Below are positions 1 to 11,550 of a stretch of DNA of 64,000 nt, piece by piece (position 1 is the stretch's first letter; every line of letters starts with the position of its first letter). Where the stretch lies: the NCBI RefSeq assembly GCF_023898315.1, contig NC_064621.1:14320501-14384500 (forward strand), given 5' to 3'. The notes beneath the pieces were generated by a model. That model worked only from the letters and a program-made list of their open reading frames with translations, was not told where the DNA came from and did not search any database. Origin of the DNA: Schistocerca nitens. Taxonomy: Eukaryota > Arthropoda > Insecta > Orthoptera > Acrididae. The position numbers and the translations under genes were made by a program.

Positions 1-1109
1 CAGGGGATGTGGCAATGATGGCTGTTCAGGTGGCAGCGTGAAGGTTACACGTTGTAGTTGAGTGCGATCTGTCATCACGTGAAAGGCTGACATGGGTGAG
101 ACACCATAATATGTCGATTGTGGGTTTGGAACCTCAACACGTTGCTGGTGTGCTTGAATTGACGCTTTGCGGAAGACCGATTCGGATGAGGCATCGAGAT
201 GTGCCGAGAATGGTAGCGGAAGCTCGACTGGAGCTGGAGTGTGGGCGACAGGTGAGAAAAAGTTCAAAGTTTTTGTTCGCGGAAAGCTCGAAGTTTGATC
301 AGAGCCAGGGCCACCTGAGTTGCAGGGAGGCTGCGGAGGTGCGGGCTGTCCAGAAGCACAGTGTGGGAAATGGTGTCGAACATAGAATGGAATGTGCGAA
401 TGTTCACTGTTCATAGTCACTCCACTCAAAACGGTGTGTGGATAAGGTGAATGTCATGGCACAAAACACCAAGGTGTGGCAGTGGGATGGAGGTGGAGGT
501 CAGGCACAGATAAGTTATTGTTCGTGTTGCAGTCTGAGGTTTCGAAGTAGGAAGGCATGTGCTGATGCTTAACCGAGGCATGTGCGGGTGTGGTCAGATG
601 CTGAGGAGGTTGACCTGTGAATGAAACAGTTTCAGCCACGTGGCAGGTATCCGCTTGGTATGGCACGGATTGTGGCATAGCGAATTGTTGTCATGGCGGT
701 GGTAGTTTGTCTGACGAAGCATTTGCAGAAATCAGCATTGGTCTCGCACTGCATGGAGATCCGTAAGAGGTAACTGCACAGTCGATGAGGGAGGGCACAT
801 GTGGAGGGAATAAAGGCGTTTGATAGCCAGAGTAATGCACACTCCTAACCTAACTTATTGTTGCAGGCTCGAAAACTTCCGGCAAAATCGGCGTAATCGT
901 CAAGAGAGAGGCATCATGTTGCAGTCCTGGCGGGTGTACATTGCCCACAACATGATGCATGTCGATCACAAAATCCGGCGTTAGGCGTTTGGCTGAAGTC
1001 ATTGTTTGAATGTTTTGTTGATGTAATACACATGAAAATAATCTACACGGAGGCCGCGGTCACAGTAAAACAGCGAAAACGGAAGACGTTACATCTCAGG
1101 GGTCACCAG
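1..1109 (-). mobile_element. Fossil LTR retrotransposon, 5' internal region (gag-like), cut by the window edge
   Basis: The first 1.1 kb is richer in GC than what follows. On the minus strand it encodes Pro/His/Gln-rich stretches of the kind seen in the N-terminal part of LTR-element gag proteins. Reading on the minus strand, it begins just after a TGGTGACCC sequence (about 1101-1108), a plausible tRNA primer-binding site next to the candidate LTR at 1110-1294. It is broken and runs off the left edge of the window. The family is uncertain; gypsy-type (Metaviridae) is my best guess from general character only. Confidence 0.4.
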
Positions 1110-1294
1110 TGAGGAGGAAGTGCTGGTCGGTTTCATGAAACAACACTCCCATTTTACAGTAGTTCATTTATTCACCTCTTTACACAAATAAGGCTTACAC
1201 AGAACAGAATGGCGGAACTCCACAAAGATAATGTTTAGCTTAGTTCAAAGACGATACTTAGATCGATACTGGCGTCGACCTCATCAGTGCCACA
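1110..1294 (-). repeat. Candidate LTR of the fossil element at the left edge
   Basis: On the minus strand this stretch starts TGTGGCACTG and ends CTCCTCA, so it has TG...CA ends. It contains an AATAAA signal at about 1165 and is followed at once by a TGG-type primer-binding-like sequence. This is the expected order for a 5' LTR. Only one copy lies in the window, so the second LTR that would prove it cannot be seen. Confidence 0.35.
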
Positions 1295-1700
1295 TGTTTA
1301 TTTATTAGTGGTTCAGCATGTTTACCATGTAATTGGCTTCATCAAAATACATTTTACATATTTCATAAAAGTATAGTTATTTTTACATTATACATTATGA
1401 ATACATATACATACATCTTTTTAGTAGTTTGTAATTTGTACAATTTACTAACATCATCATTTTACATAGATAAAGACATATAAATACATAAACTTCTTAA
1501 AAGTCTTACTAATCAGACAATTTCAGCAATAATCATTACACAGTTTATGATCATGAATTAATTGTATAGTTTTACACATTTAGTTAATGATAGTTGCATT
1601 ATTTAATTGTTTATACTTGCCTTCCAAATTACGTCCAACATATTCTTCAGTTTATTACTGTGCTTTATTTTTGAGCCATGTGCGTAATAGCTTCTTAAAT
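1295..1700 (-). mobile_element. LINE fragment, 3' end (Jockey-superfamily)
   Basis: This is the 3' end of a non-LTR retrotransposon on the minus strand. Just left of the Mutator-like insert (about 1640-1700) the minus strand reads KFKKLLRTWL, the usual last residues of Jockey-type RT proteins. AT-rich 3' UTR and an AATAAATAAA-type tail (about 1297-1310) follow. It continues the fragment at 4209-4857, and the transposon at 1705-4204 separates the two halves. The coding part is decayed. Confidence 0.55.
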
Positions 1701-1704
1701 TTAA

Positions 1705-4204
1705 GGGGCTCCGGAAAGGCTCAAAATCATGAAAAGTTCAATTTTTACTTTTTTGCGTTTTCTGAATCTGCAGACTATTACCTTTTAATAGATATATAAT
1801 TTATTCAATTCCGAAGACTACAACTATTTTTAAATTTTTTTTGAAATGTGTTCTACATTGGCGTGACCCACTGTGGCGCTGTTAAACTGCTGTCAAATGG
1901 TGTTATTATTAACGTCCGTGTTCATCAGGTACATTTTAGTGATGTGAGATAAAGTATGTGTTGTGGCTAACCTGTGATGGTTCTATATATATCGCTGGTG
2001 TGATTGTCGATTGTTTCATGTTTATTTACTCTGTCGTTATCTCGAAAATATTCGTAATTAATTCTGTTTCTTGAGTCTCTGTTTTGTTGAAGTATAATAA
2101 TGAGTAAAAGTAAAGTTATTAGAAATCCTCTGAAGGCTTTTAAGAAAAGGAGAAATGTTGGAAAGCCAAAGGTATGTGTTATTACTGTAAACAATAAAGA
2201 CGATAACCAAGTGAGTGTACCTAACCTCTCAAGTACACCTGCCCATAGCAGTCAAAGTGGGAAAGAAAATACTTCACAGAAGAAGCTTGGTTCAATGAGT
2301 GAAAACTATGAATGTTTTATGGGCGAATCGGATGTGAATGAAATATTTGATATGTCGGTTCTCAAAGGAATTTTTTCAAACTGTGTAAGATGTATTCATT
2401 GTAGTGAAGTTGGTCTGGAACTCTCCATAATAAAGCACATAGAACTTGCTAGTGAAATACAACTGAAATGTGATAACTGTTCATACATGACCATCTTTTG
2501 GAACAGTGTTGCAGTAACTGCAACTGAAGAAAATGTAGCAAAATCTACGAACACAACATTAGATTTGTTTATTCCTTGCGTTCAGTTGGTAAGGGTGCTA
2601 CTGCAGGTGCAATTTTCTGTGGCATCATGAATCTTCCAAATCCCCGAACCAAGTTTACGACCTATAATAAATTAATAGGGTCTAAAGTAGAAGATGTCTG
2701 TATAGAATCAATGAAGAACGCTGTGGAAGAGGCAGTAATGAAAAATAATGGTAACAGAGATTTGACTGCAGCGTTCGATGGTACCTGGCATAAACGGGGA
2801 CACACATCTCTTCATGGTGTAGTATCTGCTACCAGTATGTATACAGGGAAAGTTTTAGATGTAGCAGTAATATCAAAGTATTGTAGATGTCCACAAAAAT
2901 ATAAAGGTACACATGAAAATAATTGCAAAGCTAACTATAGTGGCAGTAGTGGAGGAATGGAAGTGGCTGGTGTTGCCAGTATATTCCAGCATTCTGAGGC
3001 GTTTGATAAAGTGCGATATGTTAATTACCTTGGTGATGGTGATTCTAAAAGTTTCAAACATGTTCAAGGACTGAAGCCCTATGGTGATGATGTTGTAGTG
3101 CAGAAATTTGAGTGTATTGGACTCGTACAGAAGTGAATGGGAACAAGACTTCGGCGACTGAAAGCTTCGTACAAAAAACAAAAACTCAGTGTAGGCAAAA
3201 TACACAAAGTGTCGACGAAATGAAGAAGGCTGTTTGGGCTCTTTTTTTTCATACTTCTTCAACCGATGAAAATCCCCAACATAGCTTGTGTCCCAAAGAA
3301 GAAGACAGTTGGTGTAAATATAACAAAGGATTGCTAACTGGTGAAGTGTACACTCATAAGCATAGTCTGCCTCATGCAATAATGGAGGTGATAAAACATA
3401 TTTTCAGAGACTTAGCAGCATCTGAACTGTTGAACAAGTGTATTCATGGAAAAACTCAAAACCCCAATGAAAGTGTAAATAGTGTTATATGGTCGAGAAT
3501 CCCCAAGACTGTATTTGTTGGAATAGAAACACTTCACTTTGGTGTGTATGATGCTGTTGCGACTTTCAATGATGGCAACATTGTAAGGTGCAAGGTATTT
3601 AGAAATATGGGAATGAAGATAGGTTCTAACATGGTACAAGCGATGCTTGCTTTAGACAAGGAACGCCTTCGGGCTGCAGACAGGGCTGTAAAGAGTTTAG
3701 AAATACAAGCAAGAGTAAACAGGAGGAGGAACAAGAGGAAGATGGAGGAGGAGTTTGCAGAGGATGAAGATAATCCATCCTATGGACCTGGAATGCACTA
3801 AAAAGTTAATCCAATCTTTGTCGCTCGATTCCCAAAACTTTTATTTTCTCATACTAATTACATGTTTTCTAAGGATCTTCCAAACATATTTGTTTCAAAC
3901 GTTCAGTAAATGTTACACAGTACCTTCTGCATAATTTAACACAGCCTTTTTCCAAAAAACTGTATATTTTTGAATATATAAATAAAAAATTGCCAAAAAA
4001 TGTTGTGAATTTTCATTACAATTGAAAAAAATCATCTTTAATAACTGAACTAAAATTTTGTAAAATCCCTGTGTTACGTTGTAGCCCATATTCCAATAAA
4101 TAATCTGTAAAAAGTTCAACTTCCTACCTCAAATACTTTGTGAGGAAAGATGTAATTTATAAGCGTTATTTTAACATTGCAAGTATAGGGCGTTTCGGAG
4201 CCCC
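1705..4204 (+). mobile_element. Mutator-like DNA transposon with GGGGCTCCG inverted ends and flanking TTAA
   Basis: A 2500-bp element begins GGGGCTCCGGAAAGGC and ends with the near inverse (GCGTTTCGGAGCCCC). TTAA lies on both sides (1701-1704 and 4205-4208). It holds a broken Mutator-type transposase gene. The flanks are two halves of one LINE 3' region on the minus strand, so this is an insertion into an older element. TTAA is palindromic, so it cannot be told whether it is a 4-bp target duplication or part of the inverted repeat. No longer 8-11 bp duplication, the Mutator norm, is visible. Confidence 0.7.
2100..3801 (+). pseudogene. Broken Mutator-like transposase (metazoan type)
   Basis: The gene would encode a DDE-type cut-and-paste transposase. 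A basic N-terminus starts at 2100, followed by Cys pairs (CVRCIHC near 2380; CDNC near 2475) that look like a zinc-binding module. The catalytic core shows AAFDGTWHKRGHTSLHG near 2770 (first Asp), YLGDGDSKSFK near 3030 (second Asp) and NPNESVNSVIW near 3460 (Glu). A lysine/glutamate-rich tail ends at 3801. The gene is dead: there is a frame change near 2580, a stop at 3134-3136 where the family has Arg, and a small deletion with a frame change around 3180-3215. The family call rests on recalled similarity to the Mutator-like transposase domain of arthropod proteins. Confidence 0.7.
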
Positions 4205-4208
4205 TTAA

Positions 4209-4857
4209 AGAGGGTGAGGGTTTTGACCGATCGTGGCAGTTCATTATATATAACTTTAGACTTAGTTGTTTGTGACTGCTCTGTGTCAGTGACAGCCTAG
4301 AATACAGTATATCAAGCATGCAGTTGTTTCGAGTGCTGTGCAAATGTAAATTCATAATCTGTGTGAATTGTTGTATATTTTCTTTTACATATATTAAGCA
4401 GTTATGCGTATAGACACTTGGCAGTGTCATTATGTTTAATATACTTAAGTGCTCCTTACAGGTTTCTCTTGAACCCAGTCCTTGCATACATGTAATTGCT
4501 TTTCCTTTCATTTGAATAAACACTTGTGCCTGGTGAATTACCCTGTATTGTAACTGTGACATAGAATGCACAGTAGCATAGTATCAATAAACTTTTACTG
4601 ACAGAATATCTTAAGTTTATACAGCAGCAATATTATGCATGCACGTTTGCCTGTCAGATAGGTTATATGGTCACCCCATGAGAACCTTTGGTCTATTTTT
4701 AGTCACAATAGTTTGACACTGTGATTCTCTGCTTTCTGTACCTTCAGGTTAAAATAAATTTCCTCTGCTTTTGTGTTTTTTACACAGAACTGGTTAGCAA
4801 TACACCACACCTTACATTTTTCAAAAAGATCATTATTTTCATCATATAACACTTCCA
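4209..4857 (-). mobile_element. LINE fragment, RT C-terminal part (Jockey-superfamily)
   Basis: The minus strand encodes decayed Jockey-type protein: DLFEKCKVWCIANQF and KIDQRFSWGDHITYL (near 4680-4830, the palm/thumb region after the catalytic box). After a frame change come GLGSRETCKEHLSILNI and TRNNCMLDILYSRLSLTQ (4250-4480), typical of the C-terminal domain. The right edge at about 4857 is the Penelope-like element, and the left edge is the Mutator-like insert. The catalytic FADD box is not here. Confidence 0.65.
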
Positions 4858-6137
4858 GGCTGAGATGCCGTGGTCCAACTATAAAACTCCCCCCTGACGT
4901 TTCGCCTTTGACTGTGGAAGGCATCCTCTGTGGACAAGTGGCAAACTGCAACAAGAGCACGAGTGAGTGCTGTATATATAAGCCATACAGAGGGCGCCAA
5001 TGTCAATCATGTGACATCGGCTGTACTATGATATCTGATTTTGCCAACTTTCTCAATTGAAATTAATCAATTGTCACGCTGTTGCTGCAATGTTGACACC
5101 CATATCTTATCAAGCTTAATGCCTCGATCTTTTCTACTAAAATTATTGCAATGTTTGGCAATCTCAATAACCTCTCTGTACATGCACGCATAATAATGCG
5201 ACGTCTTTGCTATGATGGTCATCTCACTAAATTTTATATCATGATCACCTTCCTGAAACACATGATCCGCTACAGCCGATTTATCAATATGTCCGAGGCG
5301 GCAGTTCCTTTTATGTTCACCGAGACTTGTGTTGATGCTTCTTTTTGTTGTTCATATATTGACCTTTCCACAACTGGTGTAGCTAGAGGATGTCGTTTAT
5401 CTTTTGCAGATCTTAAACATTCTTTAACTTTCGTGGTGAGTCTGAAAACAGTTTCCACATCGTACTTGCTTAAAATTTTTCCAATGTGATCAGTGACCTT
5501 TCTGATAAATGGTAAGAACACTGTAGCCTAGGGTTGATCCTCATCCATCCTGGTTGTCAGTCTAGGGTCTAGTGCACAATATATCTTTCTTTTGGAATAC
5601 CCATTCTTCTTGAAGATAGCTCTAAGGTGTTCAATCTCATCATCTAAGTGAGCTGGTTCACATATTTTGTGCGCCTTGTCTATAAATGTTTTAATCACCC
5701 CTCTTTTATGCCTTGGGTGGTGGTTAGAATCTTTCTGCAGATAACGATCAGTGTGTGTGTCATTTCTGAAAACCTTATGACCTTATTATCCCTTCTCTTT
5801 TCATTACAGTCACATATGCGAAGTTCAGGTGACCATCGATTTCCTTTTCCATAGTGAATTGAATTCTTGGATTAATACTATTCAGACACAACAGGAAAGC
5901 ATCCAGCTCCTCTTCCCCATGGGCCCATATAACAAATGTATCATCTACATAGTGATACCATCTGGCTGGTTTTTTTCTAGCTGTTTGCAGTGCCCATTGT
6001 TCAAAGTTCTCCGTGAACAAGTTAGCCACAGCTGGACTAAGAGGATTTCCCATAGCCATTACATCAATCTGTTCATTAAAAACATTATTATATTGAAAAT
6101 AAGCTGTTGTACGGCAATGTCTGAATAATGACAAAAT
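4858..6137 (-). mobile_element. Penelope-like retroelement, 3' half (RT end plus GIY-YIG endonuclease)
   Basis: On the minus strand, 5775-6134 encodes the second half of a Penelope-like RT: YNNVFNEQIDVMAMGNPLSP, then YHYVDDTFVIWAHG with the catalytic YVDD-type box, then NPRIQFTMEKEIDGHLNFA. Downstream, 5270-5521 and 5067-5261 encode the linker and GIY-YIG region (HDIKFSEMTIIAKTSHYY; RGIKLDKIWVSTL, closing with LQQQRDN at the stop). The last 200 bp (4858-5060) are a non-coding terminal region with AAAGGCGAAACGTCAGG on the minus strand. Frame changes and stops make it inactive. An RTE LINE at 6149 interrupts it, and its 5' half resumes at 9190. Confidence 0.8.
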
Positions 6138-6148
6138 ATCACTAGGAA

Positions 6149-9100
6149 ACTACACCCGTAGCTTTTTCTTAGGGCATGCAGCTTTACTGTATGATTAAAT
6201 GATGATGACGTCCTTTTGGGTAAAATATTCTGGAGCTAAAATAGTCTCCCATTCAGATCTCCGGGCTACTCAAGGGGACTACACAAGACGACATCATTCT
6301 CAGGAGAAACAAAACTGGCATTCTACAGACCAGAGCGTGGAATGTCAGATCCCTTAATCAGGCAGGTAGATTAGAAAATTTAGAAAGGGAAATGGATAGG
6401 TTAAAGTTAGATATAGTGGGAATTAGTGAAGTTCGGTGGCAGGAGAAACGAGACTTTTGGTCAGCTGAATACAGGGTTATAAATACAAAATCAAATAGGG
6501 GTAATACTGAAGTAGGTTTCATAATGAATTAAAAAAATAGGAGTACGGGTAAGCTACTACAAACAGCATAGTGAACACATTATTGTGGCCAAGATAGACA
6601 CAAAGCCCATGCCTACTTCAGTAGTAAAAGTTTATATGCCAACTACCTCTGCAGAGGACGATGAAATTGATGAAATGTATGATGAGATAAAAGAAATTAT
6701 TCAGGTAGTGAAGGGAGACGAAAATTTAATAGTCATGGGTGACTGGAATTCGAGAGGAGGAAAAGGGAGAGAAGTGGGTGAATGTGGATTGTGGCTAAGA
6801 AATGAAAGAGGAAGCTGCCTGGTAGAATTTTGCGCAGAGCATAATTTAATCATAGCTAACACTTGGTTCAAGAATCATAAAAGAAGGTTGTATACATGGT
6901 AGAAATGTGGAGATACTAGAAGATATCAGATAGATTATATAATGGTGAGACAGATATTTAGGAACCAGGTTTTAAATTGTAAGACGTTTCCAGGGGCAGA
7001 TGTGACTCTGACCACAATCTGTTGGTTATGAACTGTAGCCTAAAACTGAAGAAACTGCAAAAAGGTGGGAATTTTAGGAGATGGGACCTGGATAAACTGA
7101 AAGAACCAGAGGTTGTACAGAGTTTCAGGCAGAGCGTAAGGGAACAATTGACAGGAATGTGGGAAAGAAATACAGTAGAAGAAGAATGGGTAGCTTTGAG
7201 TGATGAAATAGTGAAGGCAGCAGAGGATCCGATAGGTAAAAAGACGAGGGCTAGTAGAAACCCTTGGGTAACAGAAGAATTATTGAATTCAATTGATGAA
7301 AGGAGAAAATATAAAAATGCTGTAAATGAAGCAGGCAAAAAGGAATACAAACGTCTCAAAAATGAGATCGACAGGAAGTGCAAAATGCCTAAGGAGGGAT
7401 GGCTAGCGGACAAATGAAAGGATGTAGAGGGTTATCTCACTAGGGGTAAGATAGATACTGCCTACAGGAAAATTAAAGAGACCTTTGGAGAAAGGAGAAC
7501 CACTTGCATTAATATCAAGAGCTCAGATGGAAACCCAGTTCTAAGCAAAGAAGAGAAATTAGAGAGATGGAAGGAGTATATATAGGGTCTATACAAGGAC
7601 GATGTACTTGAAAACAATATTATGGAAATGGAAGAGGCTGTAGATGAAGAAGAAATGGGAGGTATGGTACTGTGTGAAGTGTTTGACAGAGCACTGAAAG
7701 ACCTAAGTCGAAACAAGACCCCGGGTGTAGACAACATTCCATTGGAACTACTGACGGCCTTGGGAGAGCCAGTCCTGACAAAACTCTACCATCTGGTGAG
7801 GAAGATGTATGAGACAGGTGAAATACCCTCAGACTTAAAGAAGAATATAATAATTCCAATCCCAAAGCAAGCAGGTGTTAACAGATGTGAACATTACTGA
7901 ACACTTAGTTTAATATGCCACAGCTGCAAAATACTAACGCAAATTCCTTATAGACGAATGGAAGAATTAGTAGAAGCTGACTTTGGAGAAGATCCGTTTG
8001 GATTCCGTATAAATATTGGAACACGTGAGGCAATACTGACCTTACGACTTATCTTAGAAGAAAGATTAAGGAAAGGCAAACCTACGTTTCTAGCATTTGT
8101 AGACTTAGAGAAAGCTTTTGACAGTGTTGACTGGATTACTCTCTTTCAAATTCTAAAGGTGGCAGGGGTAAAATACAGGGAGCGAAAGGCTATTTACAAT
8201 TTGTACAGAAACTATATGGCAGTTGTAAGAGTCGAAGGACATGAAAGGGAAGCAGTGGTTGGGAAGGGAGTGAGACAGGGTTGTAGCCTATCCCCGATGT
8301 TATTCAATCTGTATATTGAGTAAGCAGTAAAGGAAACAAAAGAAAAATTCGGAGTTGGTATTAAAATCCGTGGAGAAGAAATAAAAACTTTGAGGTTTGC
8401 CAATGACATTGTAATTCTGTCAGAGACAGCAAAGGACTTGGAAGAGCAGTTGAAAGAAATGGACAGTGGCTTTAAAGGAGGATATAAGATGAACATCAAC
8501 AAAAGCAAAACGAGGATAATGGAATGTAGTCGATTTAAGTCACGTGATGCTGAGGGAATTAGATTAGGAAATGGGACACTTAAAGTAGTGAAAGAGTTTT
8601 GCTATTTGGGGAGCAAAATAACTGATCATGGTCGAAGTAGAGAGGATATTAAATGTAGACTGGCAATGGCAAGGAAAGCGTTTCTTAAGAAGAGAAATTT
8701 GTTAACATCGAGTATAGATTTAAGTGTCAGGAATTCGTTTCTGAAAGTATTTGTATGGAGTGTAGCCATGTATGGAAGTGAAACGTGGACGATAAATAGT
8801 TTGGACAAGAAGAGAATAGAAGCTTTCGAAATGTGGTGCTACAGAAGAATGCTGAAGATTAGATGGGTCGATCACATAACTAATGAGGAGGTATTGAATA
8901 GAATTGAGGAGAAGAGGACCTTGTGGCACAACTTGACTAGAAGAAGGGATCGTTTGGTAGGACATCTTCTGAGACATTGAGAGATCACCAATTTAGTACT
9001 GGAGGGCAGTGTGGAGGGTAAAAATCGAAGAGGGAGACCAAGAGATGAATACAATAAGCAGATTCAGAAGGATGTAGGCTGCAGTAGGTACTGGGAGATG

Positions 9101-9178
9101 AAGAAGCTTGCACAGGATAGAGTAGCATGGAGAGCTGCATCAAACCAGTCTCAAGACTGAAGACCACAACAACAACAC
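6149..9178 (+). mobile_element. RTE/BovB-like LINE, copy 1 (endonuclease + RT), decayed
   Basis: This non-LTR retrotransposon lies inside the Penelope-like element. The target site ATCACTAGGAA is duplicated exactly on both sides (6138-6148 and 9179-9189). In order it holds 5' UTR, an APE-type endonuclease (VMGDWNSRG near 6740; TRRYQIDYIM-like near 6920), a linker, RT (LAFVDLEKAFDSVDW near 8090; GVRQGCSLSPMLFNLYIE near 8290; LRFANDIVILSE near 8390, where the family has FADD) and the C-terminal GRPRDEY region near 9040. It ends with a short ACCACAACAACAAC tail. Several stops and frame changes, plus the changed catalytic box, make it dead. Confidence 0.88.
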
Positions 9179-9189
9179 ATCACTAGGAA

Positions 9190-10084
9190 CAATGTTCTCT
9201 ATACATGTGATCACGTTGTTCACTGGGATCATGGAAAACAACGACAGCACATCAAAACTGACCAGGATATCATTATACCCCACACTAATTTCCTTAATAA
9301 TATCAATGAAGTGATATGATTTTTTATCATGACTATCAGTTCCACCAACATGAGGTTGCAGCAGTGACGCAAGGTGTCCAGCTAATTCATGGGTGGGAGA
9401 CCCTATTGCGCTGACTATACGTCTCAAAGGTACCAGCGGTTTATGGACCTTGGGTAACCCATAGAGTCTGGGTGAGTAAACTTCTGATTTAAAGACTTGC
9501 TTCTTGTCGACTGAAGAGAGGGAAGACACTTTCACCAATTGATTGGTCATTGTTAAAATCTTCGATGTCGGAACATTCTGAATTTGTAATTGTTTGGTTC
9601 TAAAATGTCCACGATGTTTTTCCTGGTAATCTTTACTGTTCAATACGACAGTAGTGTTTCCTTATCTGCAGAAATCGCGATGATGTTTTCATCTGCGTTG
9701 ATGTCCCTCAGTGCCTTTCTTTGTGCCTGTGATAGTTTACTATTAGGTGGCTTACATGTGTGCTAAATTCTAGCTGTTTCCATTCTTATAACATCAGCGC
9801 ACTGCTGTGACAGCTGACAGATACCTACCTCAACATTAGCCAAAATATCTTCCGTATGAATCATTGGGGATGTCACTGCAAAATTTCCACTCTTAAAAAG
9901 TACTGGAACTTCATCTACAGCCAAGACTTTGTCTGAAAGATTAATAACTGTCCACGAATTATCCTCTCTTTTTCCTCCTGACGTGTTCTTCTGTAAGCTA
10001 TCGAACTTCCTCTTTTGTCTAATCACTAATATTTCTGCACTTACTTCCATAGTTGTAAATGTAAGATTGTCAATCTTATTCCAA
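9190..10084 (-). mobile_element. Penelope-like retroelement, 5' half (N-terminal region and RT fingers)
   Basis: The minus strand at 9763-10050 encodes the conserved N-terminal region of Penelope-like proteins (SWTVINLSDKVL, FKSGNFAVTSPMIHTEDILA). 9190-9643 encodes the first half of RT (SPRLYGLPKVHKPLVPLRRI, HELAGHLASLLQPHVGG, DILVSFDVLSLFSMIPV, the last including the first catalytic Asp). The protein stops at CIENIVPSD, where the RTE copy begins, and resumes at 6137 with the next RT motif. These are two halves of one element. It is broken by frame changes near 9650. Confidence 0.8.
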
Positions 10085-10712
10085 TCGTCACATCTGAATA
10101 GTATTAATCCAAGAATTCAATTCACTATGGAAAAGGAAATCGATGGTCACCTGAACTTTGCAGATGTGACTGTAATCAAAAGAGAACGGATCATTGGGTC
10201 ATAAGGTTTTCAGAAAAGACACACACACTGATCGTTATCTGCACAGAGATTCTAACCACTACCCAAGGGGTGATTAAAACATTAATTGACAGGGCACACA
10301 AAATATGTGAACTAGCTCACTTGGATGATGTGATTGAACACCTTAGAGCGACCTTCAAGAAGAATGGGTATTCCAACAGAGAGAGAGATCATGCACTTCG
10401 CCCTAGACAGACAACCAGGATGGACGAGGATCGACACCAACCCAAGGGGAAAGTGTTCTTACCATTTATCAGAAAGGTCACTGATCACATTGGAAAAATT
10501 TTAAGCAGGTACGATGTGAAAACTGTTTTCAGACCCACCACGAAATTAAAAGAATGTTTAAGATCTGCAAGAGAAAAAAAGTACTATGTGAAAACTGTTT
10601 TCAGACCCACCACGAAAATAAAAGAATGTTTAAGATCTGCAAGAGATAAACGACATCCTCTAGCTACACCAGTTGTGGAAAGGCCTATATAGGCACAACA
10701 AAAAGAAGCTTT
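10085..10712 (+). mobile_element. Inverted Penelope-like fragment with a 72-bp tandem duplication
   Basis: This stretch repeats, on the opposite strand, the 5.3-5.9 kb part of the Penelope-like element (NPRIQFTMEKEIDGHLNFA, then FLPFIRKVTDHIGKIL). The two copies therefore stand head to head, joined at about 10084. Inside, 10509-10580 is duplicated in frame at 10581-10652: VKTVFRPTTKLKECLRSA is followed by VKTVFRPTTKIKECLRSA, a 24-codon period. It breaks off in the GIY-YIG region near 10712, next to LINE sequence. Confidence 0.75.
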
Positions 10713-11550
10713 AGTCTGTGAGTGTTGTACATACAGGTGGTCAGTTTCCTTTCAAAAGTGTTGTGCATTTCAGTTATTAGGCTTTCAATAGCTTCTATGG
10801 TTGACTGATTAGTTCTAAATCCAAATAATAAGTAATTTATTGCTCTCAAAATACATGTAAATCTGCATGTGTGAGCAGCTCTCTATGATTTTGGCCAGTA
10901 TAGGGACTATTGATATTGGTCTGTAGTTATCTGGCATTTCTCTGTCACCCTTCTTGTATATGGGGAGTAACTGTAATTTTAAGGTAATCAGGGAAAATGC
11001 TAACATCAAGGATTTTATTTGAAAGGTAGAGTAGAGGAGTTCTAATTTCCTTAATTATAGCCTTTTCTAGAAAGTCACTGAATCCATAGTAGTCTTCTGT
11101 TCTAGAGTTGTTCAACTTGTTTATAGAGTTATTTATACCTGTAGAAGTTATTCTACTCCTGTTAAATCTTTTATCTGTTTTATTCTGTGATTTAAAAAGA
11201 CAAGCTTCGGCATCAGTCAAATCGTCACTTTTTGGTACACGAGTATTTACTGAATTTATGACGTATTCGTTGAGAGTGTTGCTATTAATTGGGTTACTGA
11301 TTGCTTCTTTCCACATGTTTATCTCACTTTTAACTATGTTCCAGGCAGCTTTAAATTTGTTTTTACAATTTAAAATATACTCATCATTTGCTTTCATTTT
11401 TGCTGCTTTAATTTCAGATTTGTATATTTTTCTTAAGATTAAATATCTATTCCTTTTTTCTTGATTGCCTTCAGTTTTGTGCTTCAACATGAGTAGAAGT
11501 ATTCTAATCTCATTGAGGTGCAAGCTGTACCACTTTTTTGTGTGTTGTGG
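10713..11550 (-). mobile_element. LINE fragment, linker and RT N-terminus (Jockey-superfamily)
   Basis: The minus strand encodes a Lys-rich linker (KRNRYLILRKIYKSEIKAAK, 11360-11450) and the start of [36 protein letters not shown] (near 10920-10980), then [17 protein letters not shown] in another frame near 10770-10830. It stops before the catalytic core. It may be the 5' part of the LINE whose 3' part lies at 1295-4857, with the core lost when the Penelope-like sequences arrived. An independent fragment is equally possible. Confidence 0.65.

Noticed and set aside
6585-8980. Host genes similar to 'craniofacial development protein 2'
   Set aside because: Automated annotation often gives this name to BovB/RTE-like endonuclease-RT proteins. 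Here the motifs (GDWN, QGCSLSPMLFN, FADD), tails and target duplications show LINEs.
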